Positions 5,911-6,773 of a DNA stretch of 6,773 nt are shown in pieces. The notes beneath the pieces are model-generated. The model searched no databases, was not told the DNA's origin, and saw nothing but the letters and a program-made list of their open reading frames with translations. Source of the DNA: Actinomycetes bacterium (GTDB taxonomy: Bacteria; Actinomycetota; Acidimicrobiia; Acidimicrobiales; Palsa-688); contig JAKBBS010000173.1 of assembly GCA_021808425.1 (NCBI GenBank), positions 1-6,773 on the forward strand, read 5' to 3'. Position 1 is the stretch's first letter. Each line of letters opens with the position of its first letter. Both the position numbers and the translations under genes were made by a program.

Positions 5911-6303
5911 CTACAGCTTGAGCGTCCCCGTCGCCACGGCGAGACGCGCTTGGATCGCAGGTCGCCGCGAAACAGAGGGCGGCCACGTCGGCAGGAAGCG
6001 GTACTCGCAAAGGTCGTGATAGCCGTTTCCGTAGGGTTTGCGGGCCGGATCATCCTGGCGATGCCACGTGTCGCGTTGGTTCTGAAGTCAGGCTGTGACT
6101 GGTGATGCTCTGAGCGCGCTGGTGACGGCCTGCTCTCGACTCTCGCCGCGGAGCCGGCTGATTCCCTCTGGAGCGTAGGGGACCGGCAGGACATTCGGTG
6201 CGGCGATCGCGACTCGGAGGATCACGTCGGGTTGTTCCGCGTCAGGCGGCTGGTGCCGGCTCGTCGGTCCGCAGTGGTAGATCGGCAGCTCGCGACGGGG
6301 CAT
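5911..6303 (-). pseudogene. Unknown small protein with an in-frame TGA
   Basis: From the ATG at 6303 a frame reads MPRRELPIYHCGP...DVILRVAIAAPNVLPVPYAPEGISRL to a TGA at 6090-6088 (71 residues). The same frame stays open for another 58 codons (LQNQRDTWHRQDDPARKPYG...YHDLCEYRFLPTWPPSVSR...) to a TAG at 5911, yet this second part has no usable start codon at its beginning. The simplest reading is one 130-residue protein with a nonsense codon, possibly from TGG (Trp). The second part keeps about 70% G/C at third positions, in line with coding. No family is recognised. It lies 14 bases after the TIR gene and 18 bases before the next gene. Alternatively, only the first 71 residues form a gene, or the second part derives from another frame. 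Confidence 0.4.
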
Positions 6304-6317
6304 ATGGGGAGTGCAGG

Positions 6318-6772
6318 TTACGCTCCGCCAGATGCCTCAGGCGCTGTCGCCGCCTCCTCGCGTCCGAGATCCGCACCACGCTGCTCCTCGGCAAGGACGG
6401 CCACGGCGTGCACGGCCGCTTCCAGCGAGGCCCATTCGTCCTCGGTGAGCTCTGCCTCTGCGACGATGTCGAAGTGACGTTGGAGTCGTGCGATTGCCCG
6501 TGTGAGATCGGGAGGATCCTCGAGGCGAATACCTTGTACCTCGCTCGCCAACGGACCCGGAACTGCGCTCGGTTTGATGTCCACGAACATCGGAATGACG
6601 AGCTGGCCACGCCCCTATGCTGCAGCGGTCTCCCAGATCACGTAAGGACTCCCGGCAACTTCGCTTCGAGGATCGGGGTCAATGCTGTGGCGATCGTCTT
6701 GCTCGCAAGGCGACCCCACGAGAGGAACAACTGCTTTGGTTCGGGTGTCGGAGCGTTGTTCGGGACTGCGGG
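6318..6772 (-). pseudogene. TIR-domain protein, internally deleted and interrupted; 5' end beyond the window
   Basis: The frame entering at the window edge reads ...APTPEPKQLFLSWGRLASKT, the first strand and helix of a bacterial TIR domain, then reaches a TGA at 6638. Similarity resumes in another frame at about 6650 with SPYVIWETAAA, the helix carrying the expected catalytic Glu of TIR NADases (W-E pair). A TAG follows at 6617-6615, and the same frame continues GRGQLVIPMFVDIKPSAVPGPL, a typical C-terminal TIR block. Roughly 45 residues of the domain centre, including the BB-loop region, appear missing (estimated from the family's usual length). The tail after the domain (LTEDEWASLEAAVHAVAV...) is charged and helical. 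The 90-residue frame from the ATG at 6590 is only the 3' half. Intact relatives cleave NAD+ and serve mainly in antiphage defence or signalling; this copy should be inactive. Confidence 0.7.
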
Positions 6773-6773
6773 T

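Noticed and set aside
5734..6105. A 123-codon plus-strand open frame
   Set aside because: It sits opposite the first part of the unknown 252-residue gene and its neighbour, whose minus-strand frames have better protein character and operon spacing.
6242..6610. A 122-codon minus-strand frame overlapping the TIR 3' half
   Set aside because: It is Ser/Arg-rich without motifs, whereas the overlapping frame carries the recognisable VIPMFVDIKPS block.

Overview
The window is GC-rich DNA from a bacterium that is most likely an actinomycete (Actinomycetota). The signs are strong G/C preference at third codon positions, GTG starts, promoters whose -10 box lies only 6-7 bases before the start codon (leaderless transcripts), an actinobacterial-type DnaA box (TTGTCCACA), and protein families common in that phylum. 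The species cannot be named from the sequence.

The left part (1-2810) is read on the plus strand. It holds a DUF5946-family gene (85-576), a stretch with a possible NTF2/SnoaL-like gene tail on the other strand, and a truncated IS3-family insertion sequence (intact orfA at 968-1300, frameshifted and cut-off orfB to about 1478). A two-gene unit follows: a MarR-type regulator (1534-1998) overlapping an extended SDR NAD(P)-binding protein (1995-2810) by ATGA. The MarR promoter is well defined: a perfect TATAAT box lies between two 14-base arms of a perfect inverted repeat, the second arm covers the GTG start, and the transcript should be leaderless. This is a convincing autoregulatory operator.

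A gene-free stretch (2811-3397) separates this from the right part. It holds a DnaA-box-like cluster and a 15-base direct repeat.

The right part (3398-6772) is read on the minus strand, from high to low coordinates. First comes a row of four genes separated by only 14, 18 and 15 bases: a TIR-domain protein, a small unknown protein, a 252-residue unknown protein, and a four-helix membrane protein. All four appear broken: internal deletion plus TAG; in-frame TGA; +1 slip in a C8 tract; +1 G. Downstream lies an apparently intact toxin-antitoxin pair: an excisionase-type HTH antitoxin (4470-3961) and a PIN-domain toxin (3901-3398).

The most interesting reading is that the TIR row is a decayed defence-type operon. 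Its two unknown proteins and membrane protein can be rebuilt by undoing single-base lesions. Some lesions sit in homopolymers, so sequencing error has to be ruled out before calling all of them genuine.
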